Shown here in pieces: positions 6,222 to 15,800 of a stretch of 24,960 nt of DNA. Source of the stretch: JAGMXM01 sp964458325 (GTDB lineage Bacteria; Verrucomicrobiota; Verrucomicrobiia; Limisphaerales; UBA1319); the NCBI GenBank assembly GCA_964458325.1, contig CAYWIM010000073.1:1-24960 (forward strand). Reading direction: 5' to 3'. Position 1 is the stretch's first letter. Every line of letters begins with the position of its first letter. The notes beneath the pieces are model-generated. The model made no database searches. It had not been told where the DNA came from and worked only from the letters and a program-made list of their open reading frames with translations. Both the position numbers and the translations under genes were made by a program.

Positions 6222-8000
6222 TCAGTCGCAAGCAGCCGGCGCGCCGAATCCCGCCACAAACGATCGGCGCGGCAAAAGGCTTTGCCCCTGCGAGAACGGA
6301 TCCCCTGGCCCTAGGAAATGGATGGCTGGGAGGGCGGGTGGGGCGATTCGAGGCAGCGGGAGGCGCGCGAACTCCGGATCCCCGGCGAGAAACCGAAGCA
6401 TCAGACAATCGACAAGCTCGGCGTATGCGTGCCCCGCTTGCGTCGCGCAATCGGACGCATAAACGGTGAGAAATGCCTCAGCCGCCTTCGGGCCGCGGTT
6501 TTGGAAGAGGTCGATCGCAGCCTGTTCGAGGTCGGGCTGGAGATCGAGGTACCGTTGCTCGGCGGGCTGGAGGACGGCCTGGATGTCCTGGCGGGTTTGT
6601 TGATAGGGCAAGCGATGGGCGAGGTTGTGCACCAGGCGGAAGTTCCATTGGGGCTGTTGCCGGTCGATCCGAGTGAAGTTGGCGGGATGATCCCACAGGT
6701 CGGGCAGGTCGGTCACGCCGGCATAGAGCGGAATGAAGCAGCTCGTGTTGGCGGGGCCGTACGCGAACCACAACAGGTTGCCGACAGGCTCGGGCATCTC
6801 CTTGCGCAATTGTGCGACAAGCACATATCCGCTAGTGGGCGTGCAAATGGCCCGTTCAGGTTGCACGCGGAGCAGATCCATCAGCTCGGGAGGTCCCCAA
6901 GGGCCTGCGAGCGGGCTTCGGCCCTTTTCGAGTTGGAAGACGGGATGCGCGGCCAGATCGAACGGAGTGCCTTCGTAGGTGTCGCGCATGACCGCCATGA
7001 GCTTCGGCACGGTCAAGGGATGGTCGGGCTTGACTGAGAACGGGTAACGATCGCGCCGCGGATCGCCCGTGACCTTCAATCCCAGGGAAGGCGCGATCAA
7101 ACTCAGAGCGCGCCATTCGCGGAGCGAGTGATCGCGGCTGCCGGGTTCGCCATATACCTCGCGCCAAACGAAAGGCCCCCCCTGTTTCCAGAAGCCGAGC
7201 TCTTCGGCGAGCACGAAGATGTTGCTCGAGGCGAGGAAACGGTCGGCATGGGCCAGATCGACGGCGCCAATGCGACTGCGATTGGCGCTGCAGCCGGCTT
7301 CGCCATCGGGAATCCGCTGGGCGCACCAGACCCCGCCGGGCCGGCCGCTATCGGGGATCCAATCCTTGCCGGGCCCGAAGATTTCCATGAGCCATGCCTC
7401 GCGGCCATCGGCGATCGGCAGCGCCACGCCGGCACTGGGCGCGCGGTAATACAGAAAACCGTTCTCTTCAATCATGGCGCCAATCAATCGGATGGCCTCC
7501 CGGGCGGTTTTCGCCCGGAGCAGGCCGTTGGCGATGAGGGAGGTTGTCCAGTGATTGCTGTTGGGACCCACGCGGCCTTTGTCGGAGGCCAAGCCTGTCC
7601 GCATGGGGATGAACTCGATGGCAATCGAGAGGCCGTGCTCGTTCAAGCCGCCGGTGGTCATGCTCTCGAGATTGCCGGCAAGGATGATGCTGCGATAGGT
7701 TTCGGTGACGGGGAGATAGCCCACCAGATCAAAACCTTTGCGAAGATGGGCCTGGTATTGTTCGTATGTGGCGGGCCGCGGCACGTTGCGATACATGGGG
7801 AGCCGGGTTCCTGGCGGGTAGACGCGAGCGGGCATGACGCAGACCAAGCCCATCACATCGCCGTCGCACGAATGGCTCATGAGCACGGAACCGTCGGCGG
7901 TCGCCCGATGGCCGGCCAGGATGGTTGTGCAGGCGGTCGCTCGGGAAAGAGGCAGCTCCGCCATCCCGAGCAGCAGCATCGAAACAATGATTCGTTTCAT
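6222..8000 (-). CDS. Secreted C69-family dipeptidase (PepD-like, Ntn-hydrolase)
   Basis: A 592-residue peptidase of family C69, whose members self-process to expose an N-terminal Cys nucleophile and mostly cleave dipeptides. After a hydrophobic signal sequence (residues 1-23) comes ACTTILAGHRATADGSVLMS with Cys24 directly after the leader. CTT(I/V)xxG...DGS is the family's N-terminal signature, so signal cleavage alone could free the catalytic Cys. Further family features are GGLNEHGLSIAIE, NSNHWTTSLIANGLL, AREAIRLIGAMIEENGF, and WLMEIFGPGKDW. Its start lies 32 bases after the stop of the upstream minus-strand gene, so the two probably form a unit. Its stop is 16 bases from the end of the convergent gene at 6205. 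Length is at the upper end for the family. No Shine-Dalgarno is seen before the ATG. Confidence 0.88.
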   Translation of the reverse strand: MKRIIVSMLLLGMAELPLSRATACTTILAGHRATADGSVLMSHSCDGDVMGLVCVMPARVYPPGTRLPMYRNVPRPATYEQYQAHLRKGFDLVGYLPVTETYRSIILAGNLESMTTGGLNEHGLSIAIEFIPMRTGLASDKGRVGPNSNHWTTSLIANGLLRAKTAREAIRLIGAMIEENGFLYYRAPSAGVALPIADGREAWLMEIFGPGKDWIPDSGRPGGVWCAQRIPDGEAGCSANRSRIGAVDLAHADRFLASSNIFVLAEELGFWKQGGPFVWREVYGEPGSRDHSLREWRALSLIAPSLGLKVTGDPRRDRYPFSVKPDHPLTVPKLMAVMRDTYEGTPFDLAAHPVFQLEKGRSPLAGPWGPPELMDLLRVQPERAICTPTSGYVLVAQLRKEMPEPVGNLLWFAYGPANTSCFIPLYAGVTDLPDLWDHPANFTRIDRQQPQWNFRLVHNLAHRLPYQQTRQDIQAVLQPAEQRYLDLQPDLEQAAIDLFQNRGPKAAEAFLTVYASDCATQAGHAYAELVDCLMLRFLAGDPEFARLPLPRIAPPALPAIHFLGPGDPFSQGQSLLPRRSFVAGFGAPAACD

Positions 8001-8032
8001 GAGGCGATGATGGATTGGGGTTCACTCGGCTG

Positions 8033-9265
8033 TCAGGGTTTGCGTTTTCCGGCGGCGTCGATGATCGGCTCGATATCAAATCCGAGGGGTTTGGCTTCCG
8101 CGATTTTGCGCCGGGCATTGACAATCGCGGTTTCGAGGCCGGGCGGGGTTTCGTTTTTCCACCAGTTCATTCGTTCGCTATAGCACCAGACGAATTCGTC
8201 GGCGGTGTAGAGCGCCCAATAAGCATTGTGTTCGAACCACTGGGCCCGTTCCGCGGACGTCATCCGGTAGCTGAGATACTTGTCCGTGTTGGGCTGGCGC
8301 AAGGCGAAGTTATGGTCGACGTAAAGCGCCTGGCCGGCCTGGACCTGGCGTGCGTATTTCTCGCGGAGCGCGGGCGGGATCAAGCCGAGCGCGCGTTGGC
8401 GGATGGCATGATAGGCGCGGAAGTACTGGTCGCGGGATGTATAATAATAGGCCATCTCGTTTCCGTCGATGAACCTGGCTTGGGCAGTCGAGGACTCGAG
8501 CATGCCGACGAAGAAGTCGGGCATTAGCCCCCAACTCTCCCGCTCGAGTCGGCGGGCTCTCTCGGTTTCGGGGAGAGTGGCGGAACGATCGAAGAGGCTG
8601 ACATGGAAGAAGGTCAGGATGGCGACGCCGGGCATCGGCTCCTCGAAAGCACGCATGAGCTGAGAGCCGCGCTGGCGGACTTTGTCGCGGTATTCGGCAA
8701 ACGTGTGGTCCTTGGCCTTGGGCTGTTTAGCGTAGTCCCATAGGCTGAAGTCGTAGGGTTCCGGATCGAAGCAGATGCCTCGAGGGTGCCCGGATCGCGC
8801 AATGCCGGCCAGCAGTTTGGCGTTGGCTTCGATGGTCTCCCACTGGGTATTGTCAAACCAGTTGAATCCGGGCGAAGGCGAGCCCCAGATCAGGACGAAG
8901 TTGTGATGGAACCGAGTGAACGTCAGGTCGCGGAGGATGCGTTCATCATCGGCGAACTTGGCGGGATCCAGGGGCCGAGTCAGGAACGCGTTATGGCCGC
9001 CATCGAGCCGGAAGATCAGACCGTCGAACGGGCGTTTTTCCATCGCCGCGAGATCCTGGCTCATCTGAAGAGGTGTGGGGACGTCCCATCCGTATTCGAT
9101 CAGCTTCTTTTCGATCGGAGGTGGCGCGGCGGCGGCGGGCGAAGCATTGGTGGCAAGGGCTGTTCCAAGCGCCAGCGGGAGTATCCAAGCCAGGAGGACC
9201 TGGCCACGCGCTTTGCGGAGCGGCCAAGAGAGAGCAGGCGGCCTGCAAAATGCCGCGAATCGCAC
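8033..9265 (-). CDS. Secreted TIM-barrel-like protein, putative glycoside hydrolase
   Basis: About 410 residues if started at the GTG at 9265. A hydrophobic segment (LLAWILPLALGTALA) and Ala-rich cleavage region precede PPPIEKKLIEYGWDVPTP, so the protein is probably exported. The mature part looks like a TIM barrel: FDGLIFRLDGG, NFVLIWGSPSPGFNWFDN, then HPRGICFDPEPYDFSLWDY with acidic residues at the end of a strand where glycosidase acids usually lie, and EFVWCYSERMNWW near the C-terminus, which resembles the last strand of uncharacterised secreted glycosidase-like proteins in PVC bacteria. I do not recognise a named family. The start is uncertain: the frame is open to an ATG at 9463, but that extension translates a 30-base tandem repeat and is low-complexity, and no ATG lies between. 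The dipeptidase gene follows 32 bases later. Confidence 0.72.
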   Translation of the reverse strand: MRFAAFCRPPALSWPLRKARGQVLLAWILPLALGTALATNASPAAAAPPPIEKKLIEYGWDVPTPLQMSQDLAAMEKRPFDGLIFRLDGGHNAFLTRPLDPAKFADDERILRDLTFTRFHHNFVLIWGSPSPGFNWFDNTQWETIEANAKLLAGIARSGHPRGICFDPEPYDFSLWDYAKQPKAKDHTFAEYRDKVRQRGSQLMRAFEEPMPGVAILTFFHVSLFDRSATLPETERARRLERESWGLMPDFFVGMLESSTAQARFIDGNEMAYYYTSRDQYFRAYHAIRQRALGLIPPALREKYARQVQAGQALYVDHNFALRQPNTDKYLSYRMTSAERAQWFEHNAYWALYTADEFVWCYSERMNWWKNETPPGLETAIVNARRKIAEAKPLGFDIEPIIDAAGKRKP

Positions 9266-9318
9266 CGGCGAATCGTGGCCGCCGAAGCGAGGAAGCGGCC
9301 GCGAGAGACCATGTTGAG

Positions 9319-9378
9319 TCTGCCTCGTTACCTCGGCGGCTACGGTGGTCCGTCTCGTGACTTCGGTGGCGACAGTGG
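9319..9378. repeat. 30-base tandem duplication
   Basis: Bases 9319-9348 and 9349-9378 match at 23 of 30 positions, with differences mostly transitions spread evenly, so this is an old duplication. It lies about 55 bases upstream of the chosen start of the minus-strand gene at 9265. Read on that strand it gives VATEVTRRTT then VAAEVTRQTQ, which looks like translated repeat DNA, not a protein domain. Confidence 0.6.
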
Positions 9379-9568
9379 GACTGCTTATGGGGAAGGATGG
9401 GCGGTTTGCGTTGGTTCTCGAACATGGGACGTGAAGTCCGTGCCGGCTCGTGCTCGTGCTCATGTCTGAGCATTGAGCCGGAACGGGAGACCGTCAACCC
9501 GAATGAGCGTGGGGAGGTGGCCTCAGCCAGTTGCCGGTATCCCAACAAGCGCCTTGATGGTTGTCAGC

Positions 9569-9916
9569 CAATGGGGTCGCATCTAAATAATTGACATATG
9601 AAGGGGAGGGGATGAATGGGAGGCGCAGCATGATCGCTATGCGCCAGATGATCCGATGTCTGACAGCGTGCCACCCACGGAGCCGTTGCGGGGTGGGTGG
9701 CGGGACCTGTGGATTATGGGGTGGAGGTCCGCGCGTTGGTGCGAAATGGGAACCACGATGACCTGCGCCTTATCTGTGCTGGAGGCTGGCGGAGGCCGTG
9801 CGCCGCGGAGACAGGGGTGAAACGATCGGGCCGGCCATGGAACAGTGCGGTGAGCGGCAAAGGTTCAGAACCGAGATGTGAACACAATTGTCAAATATTT
9901 AGATGCGACCCCATTG
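9569..9916. mobile_element. MITE-like element with about 32-base terminal inverted repeats
   Basis: Bases 9569-9600 and the reverse complement of 9885-9916 match at 29 of 32 positions; each end contains GGGGTCGCATCTAAATA followed by TTGACA. The three mismatches lie in the inner, A+T-rich part. The 284 bases between hold no convincing gene. They contain a hairpin (9670-9678 with 9693-9701) and the odd palindrome GGTTCAGAACC at 9862-9872. Length of 348 bases, matched ends and absence of a transposase fit a non-autonomous element moved by an enzyme elsewhere. The right end stops seven bases before the stop codon of the beta-propeller gene. I could not identify a clear target-site duplication. 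A degenerate copy of one end is at 1762-1795. Confidence 0.72.
9670..9701. repeat. Hairpin inside the MITE-like element
   Basis: GCCACCCAC (9670-9678) pairs perfectly with GTGGGTGGC (9693-9701) across a 14-base loop. No run of T follows on either strand, so it does not look like an intrinsic terminator; it is more likely a structural part of the surrounding element. Confidence 0.55.
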
Positions 9917-9922
9917 CCCCGT

Positions 9923-11254
9923 CTATGGGCCCGGGGGCGCCGATTTCCCGACGCAGAAGAGCCGCTGGTTGGTCCGGATGAACAGCTGGCCGCGCGCGAC
10001 GGAGATGGTCGAGCGGATCATGTCGTCGCCCGGCTCGCCCATCGGGATCACATGGAGCACCGCGCCTCGATCGGCGTCCACGACGACGGCCGTTCCATCG
10101 AAGCTCATCAGGAAGATCCGCTGGTCAGCGCCCGTGGGTGAGGCCTCGTATTTGGCCCGGCCAGGGGTGTCGATGCTCCATTTGACGCGCCCCGTCGCGG
10201 GATCGATTCGGGACAGGGTCTTTCGGACGTCGCTCAGCACGAAGAAATCGCCCTGGTAAAAGAGCGGGGTGGGGACGTCCGAGGAGACGGCGCGCTGCTG
10301 GTCGCTTTTCCAGGCGATGGCGGCATCGTCGAGCCTGCCACGGCCGCCCGCCTTAATCGCATAGATCGGGCTGCCTTTGGGCGCGCAGGCCAGGACGAGG
10401 CCGGCGCCGGCGACCGGCGACGGCACCAGGCGCCAATGGCCGATCCGGCTGGGATTCCACGTGCCCCACCGCCATCGCTCCTGGCCGGTTGCCGGATCGT
10501 GGGAGGTCAGACAATCGCCGCCCGCCACAAGGATCTCGGGCGCGCCCCCTTGGACGGACGGGATTGGAGTGGTGAAGGCCTCGCGGGACTCGGCGACCGC
10601 ATCGGAAGGCCGGATCTGGCGCCACAACGTCTTGCCTGTGCTTGGATCGAGCGCCATGAGATACGACTCGTTGGGGCCGTCGGTCCGGCCGCGGCCGCTG
10701 ACGGGCACGTCTCGCTGCAGAACCTGAACGTAGAGCCGGCCATCGAAGAGCGCCGGAGTGCTGGAGAACGTCCAGAGAAACGCGAAGGGCCCATAATCGG
10801 CCTGGATGTTGCGGGCCCAGAGCTTCCGCCCGTCCATGTCGAAGGCGATCAGGTCGCCGGTGCTGTAAAAGAAAAAGGCGCGCTGCCCGTCCGTGATGGG
10901 GGAGGAGGATGCGAACGTGCTTCGGTTGTCGCGGCGGATGCCCTCGGCGACGCGGTGCTGCCATCGCACCTGGCCGGTCCGCCGATCCAGGCAGATCGCC
11001 ACCAGCCCCTGGTTGGCGAGGTCGGTCGATGACATCAGCACATGGTCGCCCCACACGATGGGCGTGGCGGCGCCGGGACCGGGCATGGGCACGCTCCAGG
11101 CCAGCCCCTCCGTCTTGGACCAGACGCCCGGCAGGCCGGTTTCCGGCGAGGATCCGTTGAAGTCCGGTCCCCGCCACTGCGGCCAGTCGGCCGCGGACAA
11201 CTCCGCCGCAACAACCCATCCAATCAGGACCGGCAACATCAATGGCGCCCGCAT
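9923..11254 (-). CDS. PQQ-like beta-propeller repeat protein, secreted
   Basis: A 443-residue exported protein with a signal peptide (residues 1-22, cleavage near LSAA-DWPQ). The mature chain begins WPQWRGPDFNGSS, the hallmark of the large family of BamB/PQQ-like propellers common in Planctomycetota and Verrucomicrobiota. Propeller blades show as repeats of the form xxLDxxTGxxxW: AICLDRRTGQVRWQ, IAFDMDGRKLWARN, LMALDPSTGKTLWRQ, SHDPATGQERWRW, LSRIDPATGRVKWSI. There is no sign of a dehydrogenase catalytic part, so a scaffold or binding role is more likely than redox catalysis. It is a single minus-strand gene, divergent from the RND adaptor. The 148 bases between them hold only a small TCCCG-AGT-CGGGA hairpin at 11366-11378. 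Its stop (9923-9925) is next to the inverted-repeat end of the MITE-like element, so the last residues may have been altered by insertion. Confidence 0.85.
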   Translation of the reverse strand: MRAPLMLPVLIGWVVAAELSAADWPQWRGPDFNGSSPETGLPGVWSKTEGLAWSVPMPGPGAATPIVWGDHVLMSSTDLANQGLVAICLDRRTGQVRWQHRVAEGIRRDNRSTFASSSPITDGQRAFFFYSTGDLIAFDMDGRKLWARNIQADYGPFAFLWTFSSTPALFDGRLYVQVLQRDVPVSGRGRTDGPNESYLMALDPSTGKTLWRQIRPSDAVAESREAFTTPIPSVQGGAPEILVAGGDCLTSHDPATGQERWRWGTWNPSRIGHWRLVPSPVAGAGLVLACAPKGSPIYAIKAGGRGRLDDAAIAWKSDQQRAVSSDVPTPLFYQGDFFVLSDVRKTLSRIDPATGRVKWSIDTPGRAKYEASPTGADQRIFLMSFDGTAVVVDADRGAVLHVIPMGEPGDDMIRSTISVARGQLFIRTNQRLFCVGKSAPPGP

Positions 11255-11402
11255 GCTCCGAATGTGGCTTCTGGCGGCGATTTTGCAATCGCCGGCTGCG
11301 GATTTTTTTCGCGTTTCATGGAAAATTTATTGAATCAGGGCCGAGCCTGCGGCTAGATACCTGGATCCCGAGTCGGGACTCCGGCCGGTTACTGTGCTGA
11401 CA

Positions 11403-12659
11403 ATGCGGAATTTATCGTCCATTTCTCGAGCGAGAAGGAAACAAGCATGGATTGCCTGCGGGCAATGGATCGCGATCGCGGGGTGGATCGCGCTGGCGGG
11501 GAGCGGCTGCGGATCGAAGTCTGCGGCGAGCGGGGTGGGCGGCCGGGGCGCCCGAGGCAGCGTCACGGCTCGGTCCGTGCGGATGGCTCCGGCGGAGGCG
11601 CGGACGATCGATCGCAACATACCCGCGCTGGGCTCGCTGGCGGCATGGGACTGGGCCACGCTCAGCACGAAAGTGGCGGGCCGTCTCGATGCGATCGAGG
11701 TGGATCGGGGCACGCCGGTCGCTCGAGGCCAGGTCCTGGCGAGGATCGAGCCGCGCGATTATGAGCTGCGGCTCGACCAGGCCGAAGCGGCACTCCAGCA
11801 GGCCGAAGCCCGCCTCGGGCTGACCGCCGGCGTATCGACCGACCCGTTCGATCCCGGCCAGGTCAGCAGCGTCAAGCAGGCGTCCGCGGTCCTCGAGGAA
11901 GCCACCGCCAACCATGCCCGCGTGACCGAACTCGCCGCGCAGGGGATCATCTCGCTGGCCGAGGTCGACACGGCGGCTGCCGCGCTGAAGGTGGCTCGGA
12001 ACCGTCACCAGGCCGCGATCGAGGACGTTCGCGATCGGCTGGCCGTTCTGGCCCAGCGCCGGGTCGAGTGCGAGATCGCCCGGCAGCAGCTGGCGGACAC
12101 GGTGCTGGCGGCCCCCTTTGACGGAACGATCCAGGAGCGTCTCATCAGCCCCGGGGAATACCTCCCTGCCGGCGCCGCGGTGGTGACCCTCGTCCGCCTG
12201 GATCCCCTTCGGCTTCGCCTCGAGGTGTCCGAACGCGAGGCGCCTCGAGTCGCGCTCGGCCAGACGGTCCGCCTGATGATCGAGGGCGACACCAACCGGC
12301 CGGCCGGCCGTCTCACGCGGGTCAGCCCCGCTCTGCTCGAAGAGACGCGGATGCTGGTTGTCGAGGCCGATGTGCCCAACCCGGCCGGCCGGCTCCATCC
12401 CGGCATGTTCGTGCGCGCCGAGATCGTGGTCCAGACCGAGCTCCCCGTCGTGACCGTTCCCGACCTTGCGGTCGCCACATTCGCCGGGCTGGAAAAGGTC
12501 TTTGGCATTCGCGAAGGCCGCGCCGTTGAAAAGCGTGTGGTCACCGGGGACCGCGGGGACGGGTGGGTCGAGATCCGGGAAGGCGTGGCGGCTGGGGACA
12601 TGATCGTCCTGAGTCCTGGCAACCTGCTGGACGGACAGCCGCTGGAGGTCGAGCCATGA
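11403..12659 (+). CDS. RND efflux periplasmic adaptor (membrane fusion protein), lipoprotein
   Basis: A 418-residue HlyD/AcrA-type adaptor that would link the inner-membrane pump encoded next to an outer-membrane channel. The leader ends LAGSGC with Cys36 as likely lipidation site (the lipobox is imperfect, Gly at -3). The barrel-sandwich halves are LSTKVAGRLDAIEVDRGTPV and TVLAAPFDGTIQERLISPGE, flanking a long alpha-helical hairpin of about residues 115-215 rich in Ala, Glu and Gln. Then come the beta-barrel (DPLRLRLEVSEREAP) and membrane-proximal parts (GEVAAGD-like EGVAAGDMIVLS). ATG 11403 is preferred over the GTG at 11394 for the leader. The stop overlaps an ATG of a doubtful 53-codon frame, and the pump gene follows after 161 bases. 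No outer-membrane channel gene is in the window. Confidence 0.9.
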   Translation: MRNLSSISRARRKQAWIACGQWIAIAGWIALAGSGCGSKSAASGVGGRGARGSVTARSVRMAPAEARTIDRNIPALGSLAAWDWATLSTKVAGRLDAIEVDRGTPVARGQVLARIEPRDYELRLDQAEAALQQAEARLGLTAGVSTDPFDPGQVSSVKQASAVLEEATANHARVTELAAQGIISLAEVDTAAAALKVARNRHQAAIEDVRDRLAVLAQRRVECEIARQQLADTVLAAPFDGTIQERLISPGEYLPAGAAVVTLVRLDPLRLRLEVSEREAPRVALGQTVRLMIEGDTNRPAGRLTRVSPALLEETRMLVVEADVPNPAGRLHPGMFVRAEIVVQTELPVVTVPDLAVATFAGLEKVFGIREGRAVEKRVVTGDRGDGWVEIREGVAAGDMIVLSPGNLLDGQPLEVEP

Positions 12660-12820
12660 ACGGGGGGGCGAGCCGGCTGCGCCCGCCGCCGTCGAGCGAG
12701 GGCACCAGCCGCCGTGGGAGGATCGAGGCGGGCTCGATGGGCTCATTTCTTTTCGCCTCCACACGTCGGCGGCAGCGGTTCGGAGGCTGGATGGAAGGGA
12801 GCCGCGGGCGCCGTTGAGCC
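12660..12820. other. Non-coding spacer between RND adaptor and permease genes
   Basis: These 161 bases separate two genes that are normally almost adjacent. A 53-codon frame (12656-12817) overlaps the adaptor stop by ATGA and ends three bases before the permease start, but its product is Arg-, Gly- and Ser-rich without a recognisable fold. The opposite strand also stays open. The sequence looks like an intergenic repeat of the type scattered through verrucomicrobial genomes, but I have no second copy in this window to prove it. I see no promoter or terminator in it. Confidence 0.4.
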
Positions 12821-15800
12821 ATGCAAGCCCTCGCCGCCATCTGTATTCGCCGGCCCGTGTTCGCCTCGATGCTGATCCTGACCCTGGTGGTGATCGGTGC
12901 GACGGGCTACCTGAAGCTTGGGGTGGATCGCTTTCCCTCGGTGGATCTGCCGACCGTTCGAGTGCTCACCCGCCTCCCGGGCGCCGCTCCGGCCGAGACC
13001 GAATCCCAGGTTTCCCAGCCGATCGAGGAGGCGGTCAATACGGTCGAGGGCATCCAGGAGCTTCGATCGATCAGCGGCGCTGGATCCTCCTTTGTCATGG
13101 TGACGTTCGACCTGGACCGCGACGTGGACGCGGCGGCTCAGGACGTTCGGGACCGCGTTTCGAGCGCGCTGAACGATCTGCCCCGAGAGGCCGACCCGCC
13201 GATCGTGGCCAAGGCCAACAACGACCTGTCGCCCGTGCTCACCCTGACGCTGGCTGGAAATCGTCCGTTGCGGGAGCTGACGGAGCTGGCCGACAAGATT
13301 GTGAAGGTCCAGCTCGAGCGGTCGAGCGGCGTGGCGGAAGTGGAGGTTGTGGGCGGCCTCGAGCGGGCGATCAACATCTGGATCGACGCCGATCGCCTGG
13401 CGGCCTACCAGCTATCGATCAACGCCATTCAGGAAGCCATCGCGCGCCAGAACGCCGACGTGCCGGGGGGAAACCTGACCGGCCCGATCCGCGAATATGC
13501 GGTCCGGACCCCGGGCCGGCTGACGGATCCGGCGGCGTTCAACGACCTGGTGGTGGCGACCCGCAAGGGCCGGCCCATCCGGATCCGCGACCTGGGCTGG
13601 GCCGAAGATGGCACCAAAGAGCAGCGGTCCGTCGCCCGGCTCGACGGCGTGCCCACGGTGTCTCTGGATGTCCGGCGCCAATCCGACGCCAACACCGTGG
13701 CGGTGATCGAGGGGATCAAGGCCAAACTGGTGGACGTGCGCGCGCTGCTTCCGGCGGATGTCCGGATCGAAGTGATTGCCGACCAGTCCCGCTACATCTA
13801 CGAGGCGCTGCATGAGATCCACCGGCACCTGGTTCTGGGCAGCATCCTGGCCTGCTGCGTCGTGCTGCTGTTCATGCGCAACTGGCGCGCCATGGTGATC
13901 GCGGGCATCGCGATCCCCGTGTCCGTGATCTCGACGTTCGGGATGATGTGGGCCCTCCAGTTCACGCTCAACAGCGTGACCATGCTGGCCTTGGTTCTCA
14001 TGGTGGGCATTGTCATCGATGACGCCATCGTGGTTCTGGAGAACACGTTCCGATTCGTCGAGGAGAAGCGGCTGCCGCCCATGGTGGCCGCCCGGGAGGC
14101 CACGGCCGAGATCGCGCTGGCCGTCATGGCCACCACCTTCAGCCTGGTCGTCATCTTCGTGCCGGTCTCGTTCATGTCGAGCGTCTCGGGGCGGTTTCTC
14201 TTTCAGTTTGGCCTGACGGCGGCGGTTGCGGTCCTGGTGAGCCTGCTGGTGTCGTTCACGCTGACGCCGATGATGAGCGCCCGGCTGCTGCGATCGCCGG
14301 CGTCGGGATCGAGCGGGGCGGCTGCGCCCCGGTCCCGACAGGGATTCTACGCCCGGATCGATCGGTTCTATCACCGTCTGCTCGAGCGCGCCCTGCGGCA
14401 TCGTTTCCTGGTGATTGCCGGGGCCGCCGCCATCCTCCTGACCTCCGTCCCGCTCTACCACCAGGTCCGGCAGGAATACATCCCCAGCAACACCGACGAG
14501 GGCGAGTTCGATCTGCGCGTGACCGCGCCCGAGGGCAGCAGCCTGGCCGCCATGATCCCCGTCATGGAGCAAATCGAGTCCGACCTCCGGACCGTCCGCG
14601 GCGTTCGCATGGTCCTGTCCAGCGCCGGCAGCGGCGGCATGATGGGCGGCGTGAACAGCGCCCGGTTTTACATCCAGCTGGCGCCCCATTCCGAGCGGGT
14701 TTTCTCCTGGCGGCGCCTGGCGCAATGGCCTCCATGGAAAGCCTGGCAGGGCAACTACTCCCAGCGGGACGTCATGCAGGACGTCCGGCGGCGACTGGCC
14801 CAATACCCTCACCTTCGCCCCTCCCTGCGCAACCTGCAGACCTTCTACATCGGGGGCCCCAACTCGGACATCGATTTCTCGTTGCTGGGGCCGGACCTCG
14901 AGGCGCTGGGCGCGTATGCGGAGCAGCTGCGCCTTCGTGCGCCGGAGCTGGGCCTGCTCGACGCCGACACCACGCTCAAGCTCGACAAGCCCGAGCTCCG
15001 CATCGAGATCGACCGCGAGCGCGCCGCCCGGCTGGGGGTGGACACGTCGCACATCGCCGGCGCTTTGCGCCTCATGGTGGGCGGCGACCAGGAGGTGTCG
15101 CGCTTCCGCGACGAATCGGTCAACGACGATTACGACGTGCAGCTGCGGCTGGCCGAGGCCGATCGCAGCGATCCGGCGACCCTGGCCCGGCTTTACGTGC
15201 CCCGGCGCGATGGCGGCCTGGTCCGGCTCGACAACCTCGTCCATGTCCAGCCCACGCAGACGGCCTCGCGGATCGACCGGCTCGACCGGCAGCGGCAGGT
15301 CAGCCTGCGGGCCGCGATCGCCCCCGGCTACGCCCTGGCCGACCGCCTTGCCGTCCTTCGCAAGACCGTCGAGGAGATGCGCCTGCCGGTCGGCTACAGC
15401 ACGCGCGTCTCCGGCCGGGCCCGCGAGATGGAGAGCACGTTTCATGAGTTCCTGGGTGCGTTCCTGCTCTCGGTGATCCTGATGTACATCATCCTGGCGT
15501 CCCAGTTCGAGAGCCTGTCCCATCCGTTCACCATCCTCCTCTCGCTGCCCTTGTCGCTGCCATTTGCCCTGCTGACGCTCTGGCTTACGGAGCAGACCGT
15601 CAACCTCTACTCCGCCCTCGGCATCCTCGTCCTGTTCGGCGTCGTCAAGAAGAACGCGATCCTCCAGGTCGATCACACCAGCAAGCTGCGAGCCGCGGGG
15701 CTCGATCGGCACACGGCCATTCTCCAGGCGAACCGGGATCGGCTCCGGCCGATCCTGATGACCACGATGACGCTGGTGGCGGGGATGCTGCCGCTGGCGC

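Noticed and set aside
4934..6259. 441-codon minus-strand frame opposite the truncated fusion gene
   Set aside because: Low-complexity translation without family features; the plus strand carries glycosidase-like and FGE motifs.
9601..9884. Short open frames inside the MITE-like element
   Set aside because: All under 100 codons, with no start context, no recognisable motif and crossing the inverted-repeat ends.
11366..11378. TCCCG-AGT-CGGGA hairpin as a terminator
   Set aside because: Five-base-pair stem without a T run, located between divergent genes where no terminator is expected.
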